From an uncultured Hyphomicrobiales bacterium (GTDB lineage: Bacteria; Pseudomonadota; Alphaproteobacteria; Rhizobiales; Beijerinckiaceae), in the NCBI GenBank assembly GCA_903932565.1, contig CAIZGQ010000073.1, positions 1 to 64,000 on the forward strand: a stretch of 64,000 bases of DNA, written 5' to 3'. Below the pieces are notes generated by a model. The model was not told the DNA's origin and did no database searches. It saw nothing but the letters and a program-made list of their open reading frames with translations. A program made the translations under genes and the position numbers. The number at the start of each line of letters is the position of its first letter. Position 1 is the first letter of the stretch. Below are positions 48,423 to 57,380 of the stretch, piece by piece.

Positions 48423-49126
48423 GCCTGACGTATTCAACATATGTGACGTCACTCGCCAACATGCTGGTTGTGCCGACGGCTGACGCCGGTTTGACGACCG
48501 TCCTTCCCAATATCATCGACGATGCGGAGCAGTATCTGTATCGCGAGCTCGATCTGCTTAATACAGTGCAGCGAGATTCCAGTGCTGCATTGGTGGCCGG
48601 GAACAGGAATTTCAACCTTCCATCGACCAATGGCACGTTCATCGTGTGCAAGGAATTCAACGTCGTCACGCCGACAGCTACACAGCCGGATAGCGGAACG
48701 CGCAATCCTCTTGTTCCCGCATCAATGGAAATGCTTAATTGGATGTGGCCTAGCGTTACAGGATCAACCGTTCCGCAGTACTTTGCCATGGTGACGCAGA
48801 GTTCAATCATCGTAGCTCCGTGGCCAGATCAGGCATACACGGTAGAGGTAGTTGGCACGTTGAGGCCTCCTGCTCTTTCATCCTCTGTGGCGACCACGCT
48901 TCTGTCGGTCTATTTCCCTGACCTGATGCTATCGGCATCCATGATCTTCGCTGCGGGATATCAGCGCAACTTCGGTGCTGGCGTAGACGATCCGCAGATG
49001 GCCGGAAACTGGTCGGCGCATACCAAGATGCTTCTGACGTCGGCACAGACGGAAGAAATGCGTAAGCGCTTCTCTGACGGAAGCATCAAAGACATATCCG
49101 TACCGTCACCAACGCCAAGGACATAA
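48419..49126 (+). CDS. Head-tail or tail adaptor-like protein, 235 aa
   Basis: LANMLVVPTADAGLTTVLPN and IIDDAEQYLYRELDLLNTVQ match a phage adaptor type (helical start, Asp-Ala-Glu helix), then RNPLVPASMEMLNWMWPSVT and a beta section. The order resembles the 45118 product (helix, beta, helix), so the two may be distant relatives stacked in the connector. Coupled to the fibre gene by ATGA. Confidence 0.65.
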   Translation: MSLTYSTYVTSLANMLVVPTADAGLTTVLPNIIDDAEQYLYRELDLLNTVQRDSSAALVAGNRNFNLPSTNGTFIVCKEFNVVTPTATQPDSGTRNPLVPASMEMLNWMWPSVTGSTVPQYFAMVTQSSIIVAPWPDQAYTVEVVGTLRPPALSSSVATTLLSVYFPDLMLSASMIFAAGYQRNFGAGVDDPQMAGNWSAHTKMLLTSAQTEEMRKRFSDGSIKDISVPSPTPRT

Positions 49127-49129
49127 GAG

Positions 49130-50119
49130 ATGTCTGAACCAGTAACTACATACAGGTCGCTAATTGTCCCAAATACGGGCGATCTTGCAGGTGCATGGGG
49201 AACGTCTGCCCTTAACCCAAATTTCCAGATGGTTGATGGAATGTTTGGTAGCGTTGCGACAATTTCTTTGTCTGGTGCAACTACCATTCTTCTTACTTCT
49301 GCATCTACTAGCGGCATCTGGCTTGGTTCACTGCCTCAATGCGCCAATGCGATGTTAAGATTTACTGGAGCCCAGACTGGGGCAGCGGTAATCCAATTCC
49401 CAACAAATGGTCTTGGTTATTATATTATTGATAACCAATGCACTGGGACTTCTTATATTCAACTTTCCCCAACAGGAGGCGGAAAGAAGATCGGCGTTCC
49501 ATACGGAAGAAAGACTCATGTGTTCTTTGACGGAACGGACTTGGACTACGTCAACATGCCAGAAGTCGGTGCGGCTCTTGATCTTCAGGGATGGTCAGCA
49601 CTTCCTGCGTGGATGACGGCGTGTACGTTCTCGCCGTATTTGATTAAGGACGGTGCGACGTATTCGGCCTCGGTATATCCGCAATTGTTTCAGGCATTGG
49701 GATCGACGTTTGGTGGAAACGGCATAACGACGTTTGCCGTTCCTGATGAGCGGGCTCGAGCAAGGATCGCGCTAGATACTATTCAGGCGGCGTCTGGGGC
49801 TACATCAGCTCGTATCACGTTCCCCATTGGTGGATTCACCGCCTCTATCATGGGCGCGGCTGGTGGCGATCAGCGGATGCAAACGCATACTCATGGGATT
49901 ACTGATCCCACACATGCGCACGCCTTTGGATTTCCGGTATACAACGGAGCAGGATCGTCATTGCCCCCCGTCGCCAGCAACGCGACCGGCGGAATTGGCA
50001 CCTATACGGGCACGACCAACAACAGTGCAACTGGCATCACTATAAACGCAGTAGGTTCCGGCGCTTCCCAGAACATCCCGCCATCTATCGTTTCATTTTT
50101 GCCCCTAATAAAAACGTGA
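49130..50119 (+). CDS. Phage tail-collar domain protein, 329 aa
   Basis: The central block is a Tail_Collar domain: YLIKDGATYSASVYPQLFQA then GSTFGGNGITTFAVPDERAR. The C-terminal part has QRMQTHTHGITDPTHAHAFG, the His-rich ion-binding trimer segment of short tail fibres, and ends in NIPPSIVSFLPLIKT ('QNIPPS..' being typical). Likely a receptor-binding tip fibre. The N-terminus (YRSLIVPNTGDLAGAWGTSA) is the attachment domain. Confidence 0.85.
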   Translation: MSEPVTTYRSLIVPNTGDLAGAWGTSALNPNFQMVDGMFGSVATISLSGATTILLTSASTSGIWLGSLPQCANAMLRFTGAQTGAAVIQFPTNGLGYYIIDNQCTGTSYIQLSPTGGGKKIGVPYGRKTHVFFDGTDLDYVNMPEVGAALDLQGWSALPAWMTACTFSPYLIKDGATYSASVYPQLFQALGSTFGGNGITTFAVPDERARARIALDTIQAASGATSARITFPIGGFTASIMGAAGGDQRMQTHTHGITDPTHAHAFGFPVYNGAGSSLPPVASNATGGIGTYTGTTNNSATGITINAVGSGASQNIPPSIVSFLPLIKT

Positions 50120-50123
50120 TGAA

Positions 50124-52166
50124 ATGGCATTTGGTTCAGTTGAACTAGTCCCCGGTGTCAATGTTGAGCGCACTCCGACTGCGCTGAAGGCTGGTATTTC
50201 TACAAGCCAGAATATCCGTTTCAAGGATGGCCTGACGCAGAAGATTGGCGGATTTCAGAAATACTATTCCTTCAATATTGCGGGAACACCGCGCGAACTT
50301 CATGCGTGGCAGGATCTGAACGGGGCGCAGCATCTGTTGGCTGGGACCACTAGTTCTCTGGGTGTCATCACATCCGGATCGTTCGTCAGCATAACGCCAC
50401 AGCAAGTCAAAACTGATGTCGCTCTTAATTTTACGACCACGACTGGATCATTGACGATCGGTATTACTGATACTGGTGTCAACAACCTGACGATCTACGA
50501 TACTCTGATGCTTAATACTCCGGTGTCGGTTGGTGGAATAATTCTTTCGGGCCTCTATACAATTCAGAACATTGTCGGCTCTACAGCATACACAATCTCT
50601 GCTGCGACGGCTGCGTTGACGGCGGTAAACGGTACGGGGTCCGTTCCATTATTCTCCACAACCATCAATTCATTTTTGGTTGCTGCTAGGTTTACCGCGC
50701 ATGGGATGTCGAACAATAACATCATTTCATTTCAGGCAACGACAACTGTCGGCGGCATAACAGTCATCGGCTCCTATCCAGTTACGGTAGTTGATGCAAA
50801 TAATTTCACGTTCACTGCCGGTTCCGTAGCTTCGTCCACGGCTACGTCGTACATGAATTCCGGTAATGCGGAGTTTCTCTATTATATTTCTCTGGGCCCG
50901 TCACCCAGCGGGTCTGGCTATGGTAGCGGTGGATACGGATCTGGTGGCTATGGAAGTGGTATTGTTCCGTCATCCATGACCGGAACGCCGATCACCGCAA
51001 CGGATTGGACGAGTGATAATTGGGGTCAAATCGCTCTAGCTTGCCCGAATGGCGGTGCTATTTACGCTTATGATCCAACGGCTGGATTTACCGCGGCAGC
51101 AGTCGTTCCGTCAGCGCCTCCGTTCAACAATGGAATTTTCGTATCGAGCACATTGCAGATACTGTTCTGCTGGGGGTCGACCGCGACAAATGCAATTGGT
51201 CAGGCTCTTGATCCAATGCTTATCAAATGGTCTGACGTAGGTGACTACACGCAATTCAAGGTTTTGACGACGGATCAGGCTGGATCGTTCCGACTGCCCA
51301 GCGGCTCTATGATCCGTGGCGGGATGGCAGCTCAGAACCAGAATCTGTTCTGGACCGACATTGATTTCTGGGCGGCGCAGTATCTTGGGTATCCACTAGA
51401 GTTTAGCTTCAACAAGATAGGATCTGGTGCTGGATTGATTTCGTCCCATGCCGCGCAACAATTGCGAGGTGGCGTCTATTGGATGGGTCAGAGCAACTTC
51501 TACTCGTACATTGGAGGCGTGTGCAAGGTAATGCCATGCCCGATGTGGGATTTTGTTTTCCAGAACCTGAATACGTCGTTCACGCAAAACATCCGGTCAA
51601 TGCCAAATACTCCATACAACGAGGCTGGCTGGCTGTTTCCGTCTGCGGCATCTGTTAGCGGAGAATGCGATTCGTATATCAAGTTCAATCTGACAGAACC
51701 CGGAATGCCGTGGGATGGCGGTCTTATCAATCGATCGGCATGGATCGATCAAAACATCATTGGAAATCCAATCTCAGCTACCTCTAACGGAATTATATAC
51801 CTGCAAGAGACAACGAATGATGCAGATGGTCAGCCGCTGACGTCGACCTTCACTAGCGGATATTTCTATATCGCAGAGGGTGAAGAGTTTGCGTTTGTAG
51901 ATCAGATTTACCCCGACATGATCTGGGGAACGTATGGAAGCCAGTCCACCGGAACCGCACAGGTCTATATCTCGTTCAATGTCACGAACTATCCGGGCGA
52001 CGTTCCGACGGTTTACGGCCCGTATTTGATGACATCGACAACGGAGTACATTTCTGTTCGTTTCCGTGGCAGGCAGATGTCGGTAACTGTGAAGTCAAGT
52101 GATCTTGGTAGCTTCTGGCGATTGGGTCGGATTCGTTATCGCTATGCCCCATCTGGGAGGCGATGA
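50124..52166 (+). CDS. Tail nozzle protein, P22 gp10 / T7 gp12-like, 680 aa
   Basis: Starts with VELVPGVNVERTPTALKAGI and NIRFKDGLTQKIGGFQKY, the usual N-terminus of podovirus stabilisation/nozzle proteins, and continues with beta-propeller-like DPMLIKWSDVGDYTQF, then FRLPSGSMIRGGM, and a C-terminal jelly-roll (YISVRFRGRQMSVTVKSSDL, WRLGRIRYRYAPSGRR). A Gly/Ser/Tyr repeat lies near residue 275. It would cap the tail tube below the adaptor. Confidence 0.82.
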   Translation: MAFGSVELVPGVNVERTPTALKAGISTSQNIRFKDGLTQKIGGFQKYYSFNIAGTPRELHAWQDLNGAQHLLAGTTSSLGVITSGSFVSITPQQVKTDVALNFTTTTGSLTIGITDTGVNNLTIYDTLMLNTPVSVGGIILSGLYTIQNIVGSTAYTISAATAALTAVNGTGSVPLFSTTINSFLVAARFTAHGMSNNNIISFQATTTVGGITVIGSYPVTVVDANNFTFTAGSVASSTATSYMNSGNAEFLYYISLGPSPSGSGYGSGGYGSGGYGSGIVPSSMTGTPITATDWTSDNWGQIALACPNGGAIYAYDPTAGFTAAAVVPSAPPFNNGIFVSSTLQILFCWGSTATNAIGQALDPMLIKWSDVGDYTQFKVLTTDQAGSFRLPSGSMIRGGMAAQNQNLFWTDIDFWAAQYLGYPLEFSFNKIGSGAGLISSHAAQQLRGGVYWMGQSNFYSYIGGVCKVMPCPMWDFVFQNLNTSFTQNIRSMPNTPYNEAGWLFPSAASVSGECDSYIKFNLTEPGMPWDGGLINRSAWIDQNIIGNPISATSNGIIYLQETTNDADGQPLTSTFTSGYFYIAEGEEFAFVDQIYPDMIWGTYGSQSTGTAQVYISFNVTNYPGDVPTVYGPYLMTSTTEYISVRFRGRQMSVTVKSSDLGSFWRLGRIRYRYAPSGRR

Positions 52167-52600
52167 TGGTTGATCAGCAATCACCACAATCAGATATCAA
52201 CACTGGTGGACTTAACGACCTAGTGTCGACACAGAAGGGCGGGGTCCAGACGCTTGCAGTGCTCGCGCAGGCGCTCGTAAATGCGTTCCCAAAGGCTACC
52301 GCCTCTACATCTCCAGTGGCAACCGGCCTTAATTCAATTGCGACGGCGGCGAGTGTTGCTATTGCTGCCAACACGCTTCGCCATGGGATCATGTTTCACA
52401 ATCCGGGGACGACGACGATCTATGTTTATCCAACGGCGATGGCTGTCGCCCCAACAACGACCGTATTGGGTGGCACGTTTGTCATCTATCCGGGCGCAAC
52501 ACTACAATTCTCACCTGCCAACTTTCCAAACGTGAACTGCGGCTGGTCTGCATTTGGTCTTGGAGCATCGTTACCGCTGACAGTCTGTGAGTTCTACTGA
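52163..52600 (+). CDS. Small tail protein, 145 aa
   Basis: The GGGAGGCG before ATG 52163 and the ATGA overlap support the start. HGIMFHNPGTTTIYVYPTAM, TFVIYPGATLQFSPANFPNV and NCGWSAFGLGA read as a beta-sandwich. It lies between nozzle and Gly-rich tip genes. Probably a tail accessory. Confidence 0.6.
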   Translation: MMVDQQSPQSDINTGGLNDLVSTQKGGVQTLAVLAQALVNAFPKATASTSPVATGLNSIATAASVAIAANTLRHGIMFHNPGTTTIYVYPTAMAVAPTTTVLGGTFVIYPGATLQFSPANFPNVNCGWSAFGLGASLPLTVCEFY

Positions 52601-53373
52601 TGTTTGGCAATGAAAACCCAAACATGATTGTGCCGACGGCCCCTGCCGGGGATTCATCCAACCGTGCGGCATCTACTGCATTTGTAATTTCAAATTTACC
52701 AACTTCAAAAAATCTGAGTGTTGTTAAACAAATTTTTACTGGTAGCGGAACTTATACTCCAACTTCCGGAATGGTTTACTGTATCATTGAATGCGTAGGA
52801 GGCGGCGGCGGTGGTGGTGGTGTTGCTGGAGCTTCCGCTTTTTATCTCGGTGGTGGTGGTGGTGGTGGTGGAAATTATTCTCGTTTGATTGCAAGTGCCG
52901 CCACCATCGGTGCATCACAGGTCGTTACAATCGGGACATCAGGAACGGGTGGGTTGGCTGGTCTTAATTCCGGTATAGCTGGTGGAGATACATCGGTCGG
53001 CGCTATCTGCATTGGAAAGGGTGGCTCCTTCGGTGTGGGTGCTTCGTCTGCGGGAAACGCAAATCCCGGCACTGGTGGTGTGGCTGGAACTGGCGACATT
53101 ACGATGCCCGGACAAAGTGGCGCGGTTGGAATGTATGTGAGTGTCGGGGCAACCGGCGTATCCTTCATTTCGTATGGTGGAAGTGGCGGAAATAGTCTCA
53201 TGGGGGTTGGTGGAGTAAACGGCCCCAACGCAAGTTCTGGAGCAACAGGCGCGGCGGGGCAAAATTACGGCGGTGGTGGTGCGGGAGGGGTTGCCGCAAA
53301 CATTGCCAGTAACTTTGCTGGAGGCGCCGGTGCCGCGGGTGTCGTGTTTATAACCGAATACGTTTATAAGTGA
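52600..53373 (+). CDS. Glycine-rich tail fibre protein, 257 aa
   Basis: A short N-terminus (MFGNENPNMIVPTAPAGDSS) then VKQIFTGSGTYTPTSGMVYC and IIECVGGGGGGGGVAGAS, the start of a Gly-rich phage fibre domain, followed by repeats of GG-x-G-G/A to the end. Such poly-glycine II bundles form receptor-binding tips in other phages. Codon and base bias (GGTGGT runs) make this a likely recombination hotspot. Confidence 0.7.
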   Translation: MFGNENPNMIVPTAPAGDSSNRAASTAFVISNLPTSKNLSVVKQIFTGSGTYTPTSGMVYCIIECVGGGGGGGGVAGASAFYLGGGGGGGGNYSRLIASAATIGASQVVTIGTSGTGGLAGLNSGIAGGDTSVGAICIGKGGSFGVGASSAGNANPGTGGVAGTGDITMPGQSGAVGMYVSVGATGVSFISYGGSGGNSLMGVGGVNGPNASSGATGAAGQNYGGGGAGGVAANIASNFAGGAGAAGVVFITEYVYK

Positions 53374-53380
53374 GGGCACA

Positions 53381-53905
53381 ATGCCGCTGATCAAATCAAA
53401 GTCGCAACCGGCGTTTGTAAAGAACCTCAAGGCTGAGCTTAAGGCTGGGAAGCCAAGGGCCCAAAGTTTGGCGATCGCTTATGCGATGAAGCGTCGAGCG
53501 AGAGCATCTGGTGGGCCAGTCTTTGAGGGGCCGATCGTGTCGTCGGTTCCGGGGAGAACGGATCACTTAGCCGCTGACGTCGGCCAAAATTCATACGTCA
53601 TCCCCGCTGAGACAGTGAGCCATTTAGGCCAAAGCAATACTTTGGCTGGCCTGAAAAAGCTGGAAGGAATGTTTGGAAGAAATAGCAAATATGGAAGGGG
53701 ATTAGCTACTGGGGGTAGCCCTAGCGCTCCCGGTGTCCCTGTGAATTTGGCCGGTGGAGAATATGTGATTTCTCCGGAAATTGTTGCTAGAATAGGCGGC
53801 GGTGATCCGAAGAAAGGTCACGCTTGGCTCGATAAGTGGGTAATGAGTCAAAGGAAAAAACACATAAAGACATTAAGGAATTTGGCCGGACCAGCCCATG
53901 ACTGA
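53381..53905 (+). CDS. Virion protein with GG motifs, 174 aa
   Basis: A Lys-rich start (MPLIKSKSQPAFVKNLKAEL, IAYAMKRRARASGGPVFEGP) then GRTDHLAADVGQNSYVIPAE and NLAGGEYVISPEIVARIGGG, and KGHAWLDKWVMSQRKKH at the end. 'GRTDH.......SYVIPAD.VS.LG.GNTLAG...L' and 'VP....GGEYVI.P..V..IG.G....GH..LD' is a layout common in alphaproteobacterial phage proteins next to ejection genes. Probably an internal virion component. Confidence 0.7.
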   Translation: MPLIKSKSQPAFVKNLKAELKAGKPRAQSLAIAYAMKRRARASGGPVFEGPIVSSVPGRTDHLAADVGQNSYVIPAETVSHLGQSNTLAGLKKLEGMFGRNSKYGRGLATGGSPSAPGVPVNLAGGEYVISPEIVARIGGGDPKKGHAWLDKWVMSQRKKHIKTLRNLAGPAHD

Positions 53906-54020
53906 CATTGTCCTATATGCCGATGCTAGGGCGCTGCAGATAACGTGCGTCGATTGTAATTTATCCAAGGGTGCGCGTGATCCAATTTTCCACGCGCAGC
54001 AACTTGGTATGCTCATTTAA
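53898..54020 (+). CDS. 40-aa HNH-remnant-like protein
   Basis: LQITCVDCNLSKGARDPIFH and AQQLGMLI look like the last part of an HNH endonuclease ('LC..CN..KGARDP..FAQ..GMLI') without the rest. It overlaps the previous gene (ATGACTGA) and could be a remnant or a free zinc-binding peptide. Confidence 0.5.
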   Translation: MTDIVLYADARALQITCVDCNLSKGARDPIFHAQQLGMLI

Positions 54021-54030
54021 GGATTGAAAC

Positions 54031-54570
54031 ATGGAAGAGGTTGTCCGAGTTGCTACGAAGGAAGACGAAGACGAGGTCATGCGTCTGCTTCACATGATGC
54101 ACAGCGAGGGCGGATTGATGCCGCTGGATGAGATGAGCGCCCATGAGATGTTTCAGAAGGCATTCAACCGTCATGGTGCCATTCTGGGGGTGATCGGAGA
54201 TCCCGGTGACATCAAGGCGATGATCTTCCTGCTGATAGGCAAGTTTTGGTACACCCAGAGCTATCACCTCGAGGAGTTGTTCAACTTCATCCGCCCGGAC
54301 AAGCGGAAGAGCGACTACTCCGATCGCATGATTAACTTTGCCAAGAAGTGCGCTGAAGAGACAAAGCTTCCTCTGGTGATTGGTGTGCTGACGAACAGCC
54401 GCATGGCTGGAAAGGTGAGGCTGTATCGGCGTCATCTTGGATACCCCGCAGGCGCGTTTTTCGTGTATAATGCTGCTTGGATTAACGAACCGTCCGGCAA
54501 GGATTTCTGGAAGAAACCGTTTTACGGAAACAATAACCTGCTGGATGTCGACGGGCATAAGGGAGCATAG
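54031..54570 (+). CDS. GNAT-type acetyltransferase-like protein, 179 aa
   Basis: VVRVATKEDEDEVMRLLHMM is a GNAT start; IKAMIFLLIGKFWYTQSYHL, then LEELFNFIRPDKRKSDYSDR (the β4-to-α3 'V.PE.R..G' acetyl-CoA loop in altered form), and LVIGVLTNSRMAGKVRLYRR follow. Such proteins often precede ejection protein genes in podoviruses. Substrate unknown. Confidence 0.7.
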   Translation: MEEVVRVATKEDEDEVMRLLHMMHSEGGLMPLDEMSAHEMFQKAFNRHGAILGVIGDPGDIKAMIFLLIGKFWYTQSYHLEELFNFIRPDKRKSDYSDRMINFAKKCAEETKLPLVIGVLTNSRMAGKVRLYRRHLGYPAGAFFVYNAAWINEPSGKDFWKKPFYGNNNLLDVDGHKGA

Positions 54571-54572
54571 CG

Positions 54573-57380
54573 ATGTGCGGTAAGGGTTCTAATACGACCT
54601 CGACCACGTCGAGTGCCAATCCGCAGGCCATGGGTGCCTACAGCGATGTTCTTTCGCGGGCAGCATCAGCGGCGGGAACCCCCTACCAAGCATACGGCGG
54701 TGAAGAAGTAGCTCCGATAAACCAGCAGCAGCAGGCTGGTTTCGGAACGATCAATGCGGCTCAGCCGGGATACCAGACGGCATTCGGACAGATACAGGGC
54801 AGTTCAGCCCCCATCACCGGTCAAGACATCTCCCAGTACGAAAGCCCCTACACGAACGATGTCGTTAACGCGACGATGGCTGATTTCGCGCATCAGAACG
54901 CAGAGGGTCAGGCAGGTGTTGTTGGCAATGCCGCGGCGCAGAATGCATTGGGCGGCGATCGTGTCGGCGTAGCGCAGGCATTGACGGCAGAGGGTCAGAC
55001 GAGGGCACAGGCACCGGTCATTGCTGGACTGCGCGATAAAGGCTTCCAGACAGCCTTGGGAGCGGCCCAGAACCAGCAGCGGACGGGTATTGCGGGTGGT
55101 CAGGGCATGGCTGGCGTGACTGGTCAGGAGATCCAAGGCGGTCAGGCTCAGGTTGGTGCAGGCACCCTCCAGCAGACGACCCAGCAGGCTCAGGACACGC
55201 AGGGACGTCAGGACTACTACCAGAAGATGGGCTACCCGTTCCAAGTGGCTCAGTACCTTGCCGCGATCGACACTGGAGTCGGCTCCCAGATGGGTGGAAC
55301 CAGCCAGACGCAGGGTCCGACACCGAATACCTTTGCTCAGGTTGCTGGTCTTGGATTATCTGCCGCATCCATGTTTGCGGCCCGCGGTGGTCGCATCCCC
55401 GGATTTGCCCCGCCCCGTCGCCATAGGGCATCAGGAGGCTATACAGGCCCGTGGGGAGGTGCTGATAGCTGGGTGCCCGCAATGCAGCCGGTCCATGGAA
55501 AGGGCCCTCCCGCGCCCCCCGCCGCGCCCAAACAGCAGGGTCTATCGCAAGATCAGATGAAGGGATTTGGTGTTGCGGCGAAGGGCCTGTCTAATTGGTG
55601 GGGCAATCAGGATGCAGATCCAGGTTCCGCAGATAATCCGTTGCCGGGTCTGGTTGGCGGTAGCGGCCCAGATTCTGATTATGGCCCGATGAACCGTGGC
55701 GGTCGCGTTCGGCGCTATGCCAATGGCGGCTTTGCTCGAGGCGGCGATCCGGAGGCAGACGACTACGCAAGTGGCTACATGGGGGACTATACCCCACCGA
55801 CGGTGGCAGGATTAGGTGCCACGGAACCTGCGGTATCGTTTGATGACCGGTTTGGTGCGGCTTTCCGTCCCCATGAGGGGCCGAAGTATCGATTGGCTGG
55901 TCCGGAGGCCATGGATGAATGGCGCAATGGCGTGGACCATCCCAATGCGGCTCTGGTTGCCGATAGCGGTGGCCCTGAAGGTCCGGAAGTTGGCAAGCCT
56001 CCGGAGGATGGCGGTAACGTCCTTCCGTTCCCGAAAAAGCGTGGGTTTGAACCGACGTCGGCCACGGCATCATTGCCAAAGGAAATCACTGGGCCCGACA
56101 GCGAAGAGGAGCCCACAAGTGCGATGGGCTATGCTGGCAAGCCGCAAGCTGCCGGTGTCGGTCCCGCTACCTCACTTGCTCCTCCTCCTGCGCCACCGGT
56201 CGACACTAGCTGGCTCGACAAAATTGGCATCCACCTGTCTCCGGATGAGCGCCATTCGATGAAGCAGGCGTTGATGCAAGCTGGCTTCGCGATGATGGCG
56301 AACACGCACGGTGGGCCCGGATCATTCCTGCAGTCCGCAGGCGAGGCTGGGATGACCGGTGTTGGTGCCTATACCAAGTCGCAGGAACTGCAGCATGAGC
56401 ATGATGTAGAGCAGCAGAAGTTGCAGATGCATCAGGCAGAGGTCGATCGTCCATATAAGGAAATGACACTAGCTCAGAAGGCCGCGGCAGATCGCGAGAA
56501 ATGGACGCCGGTTGGTTCAGCCATCACAGCAGATGGTGCAATTCATCCGGTTGTGATGAACCAGAGCACGGGTGAATACAAAGACGTCGTGACTGGTAAG
56601 GCTCCGGATGCAGATGCAAAATATCAACCTCCGAAGGGGAAGACCGGGAAAGATTCAGCCGTTGTTGATTCCATCGTCAACGGCATCGTAAGTGGCAGGC
56701 AGTCCCCACTCACGACCGGCCTTTATGGATACGGGCCTGAAGTAAGAGCAGAGCTCGAGCGCCGCAACTTTGATTCATCCAAGGCTACGCTGGAATGGAA
56801 AAGAGCAGAGAAGCAGATCGCATCGCTTAATGGTCCGCAGATGACCCGGTTTGTCGGTCTTGCATCCAGTGTTGATAGGACCATCGATGAAGTTCGCGAT
56901 CTGTCTAAGGAGTTGAAGAACTCTGGCATACCGCTGCTGAACAAGGCGAAGCTGATGGAGGTGAAGAACCTCGAGGGCAATTCTCCGAAGGGGCAGTTGG
57001 CGGCTCGCTATATCGGCGCAGTCAACACGCTGAAAGAAGAATTCGCCAACTTGGCTCAGGGCGGATATGCACCGACGGAATCGGCGTGGCATCTTGCCAA
57101 CGAGCAGATCAATCGCGACTACGGCGTTCAGCAGCTAGGTGCATCGCTCGACGAAGTGCAGCGTCTTGTTCGTTACCGTGTTCAGGCAATTCCGGGGCTG
57201 TCTACGCAGGGGCCGGGAGCTGCGAATAGATATACGGGACAGGGTGGTCAGCAGACTGAACCGCATACGCCTCCGTCAGGTATTCCTCCGCTGGCTGTCG
57301 GCACTAAAACAGATACCAAGGGCGTTGAGTGGTATGTCGACAGTAAGGGCAACGCCTTAAGGCCGGTACATGAAGAATGA
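54573..57380 (+). CDS. Ejection / internal virion protein, 935 aa
   Basis: MCGKGSNTTSTTSSANPQAM, then SRAASAAGTPYQAYGGEEVA, the start seen in podoviral internal proteins, followed by a Gln/Ala/Gly-rich repeat region, several double-glycine basic motifs (AARGGRIPGF, NRGGRVRRYA) around residues 270-390, a Pro linker, and a helical C-terminal part (KKELKNSGIPLLNKAKLMEV region). It is coupled to the giant polyvalent gene, so it likely forms part of the ejected core. Confidence 0.7.
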   Translation: MCGKGSNTTSTTSSANPQAMGAYSDVLSRAASAAGTPYQAYGGEEVAPINQQQQAGFGTINAAQPGYQTAFGQIQGSSAPITGQDISQYESPYTNDVVNATMADFAHQNAEGQAGVVGNAAAQNALGGDRVGVAQALTAEGQTRAQAPVIAGLRDKGFQTALGAAQNQQRTGIAGGQGMAGVTGQEIQGGQAQVGAGTLQQTTQQAQDTQGRQDYYQKMGYPFQVAQYLAAIDTGVGSQMGGTSQTQGPTPNTFAQVAGLGLSAASMFAARGGRIPGFAPPRRHRASGGYTGPWGGADSWVPAMQPVHGKGPPAPPAAPKQQGLSQDQMKGFGVAAKGLSNWWGNQDADPGSADNPLPGLVGGSGPDSDYGPMNRGGRVRRYANGGFARGGDPEADDYASGYMGDYTPPTVAGLGATEPAVSFDDRFGAAFRPHEGPKYRLAGPEAMDEWRNGVDHPNAALVADSGGPEGPEVGKPPEDGGNVLPFPKKRGFEPTSATASLPKEITGPDSEEEPTSAMGYAGKPQAAGVGPATSLAPPPAPPVDTSWLDKIGIHLSPDERHSMKQALMQAGFAMMANTHGGPGSFLQSAGEAGMTGVGAYTKSQELQHEHDVEQQKLQMHQAEVDRPYKEMTLAQKAAADREKWTPVGSAITADGAIHPVVMNQSTGEYKDVVTGKAPDADAKYQPPKGKTGKDSAVVDSIVNGIVSGRQSPLTTGLYGYGPEVRAELERRNFDSSKATLEWKRAEKQIASLNGPQMTRFVGLASSVDRTIDEVRDLSKELKNSGIPLLNKAKLMEVKNLEGNSPKGQLAARYIGAVNTLKEEFANLAQGGYAPTESAWHLANEQINRDYGVQQLGASLDEVQRLVRYRVQAIPGLSTQGPGAANRYTGQGGQQTEPHTPPSGIPPLAVGTKTDTKGVEWYVDSKGNALRPVHEE

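Noticed and set aside
52795..53370. Repeat-rich region as a possible CRISPR or satellite
   Set aside because: Repeats are GGT codons of a glycine-rich fibre, with no spacer structure. No CRISPR array was seen elsewhere in the window.
54013..54558. 181-aa minus-strand ORF over the GNAT-like gene
   Set aside because: Complete antisense overlap with a gene having a recognisable fold; no promoter seen.
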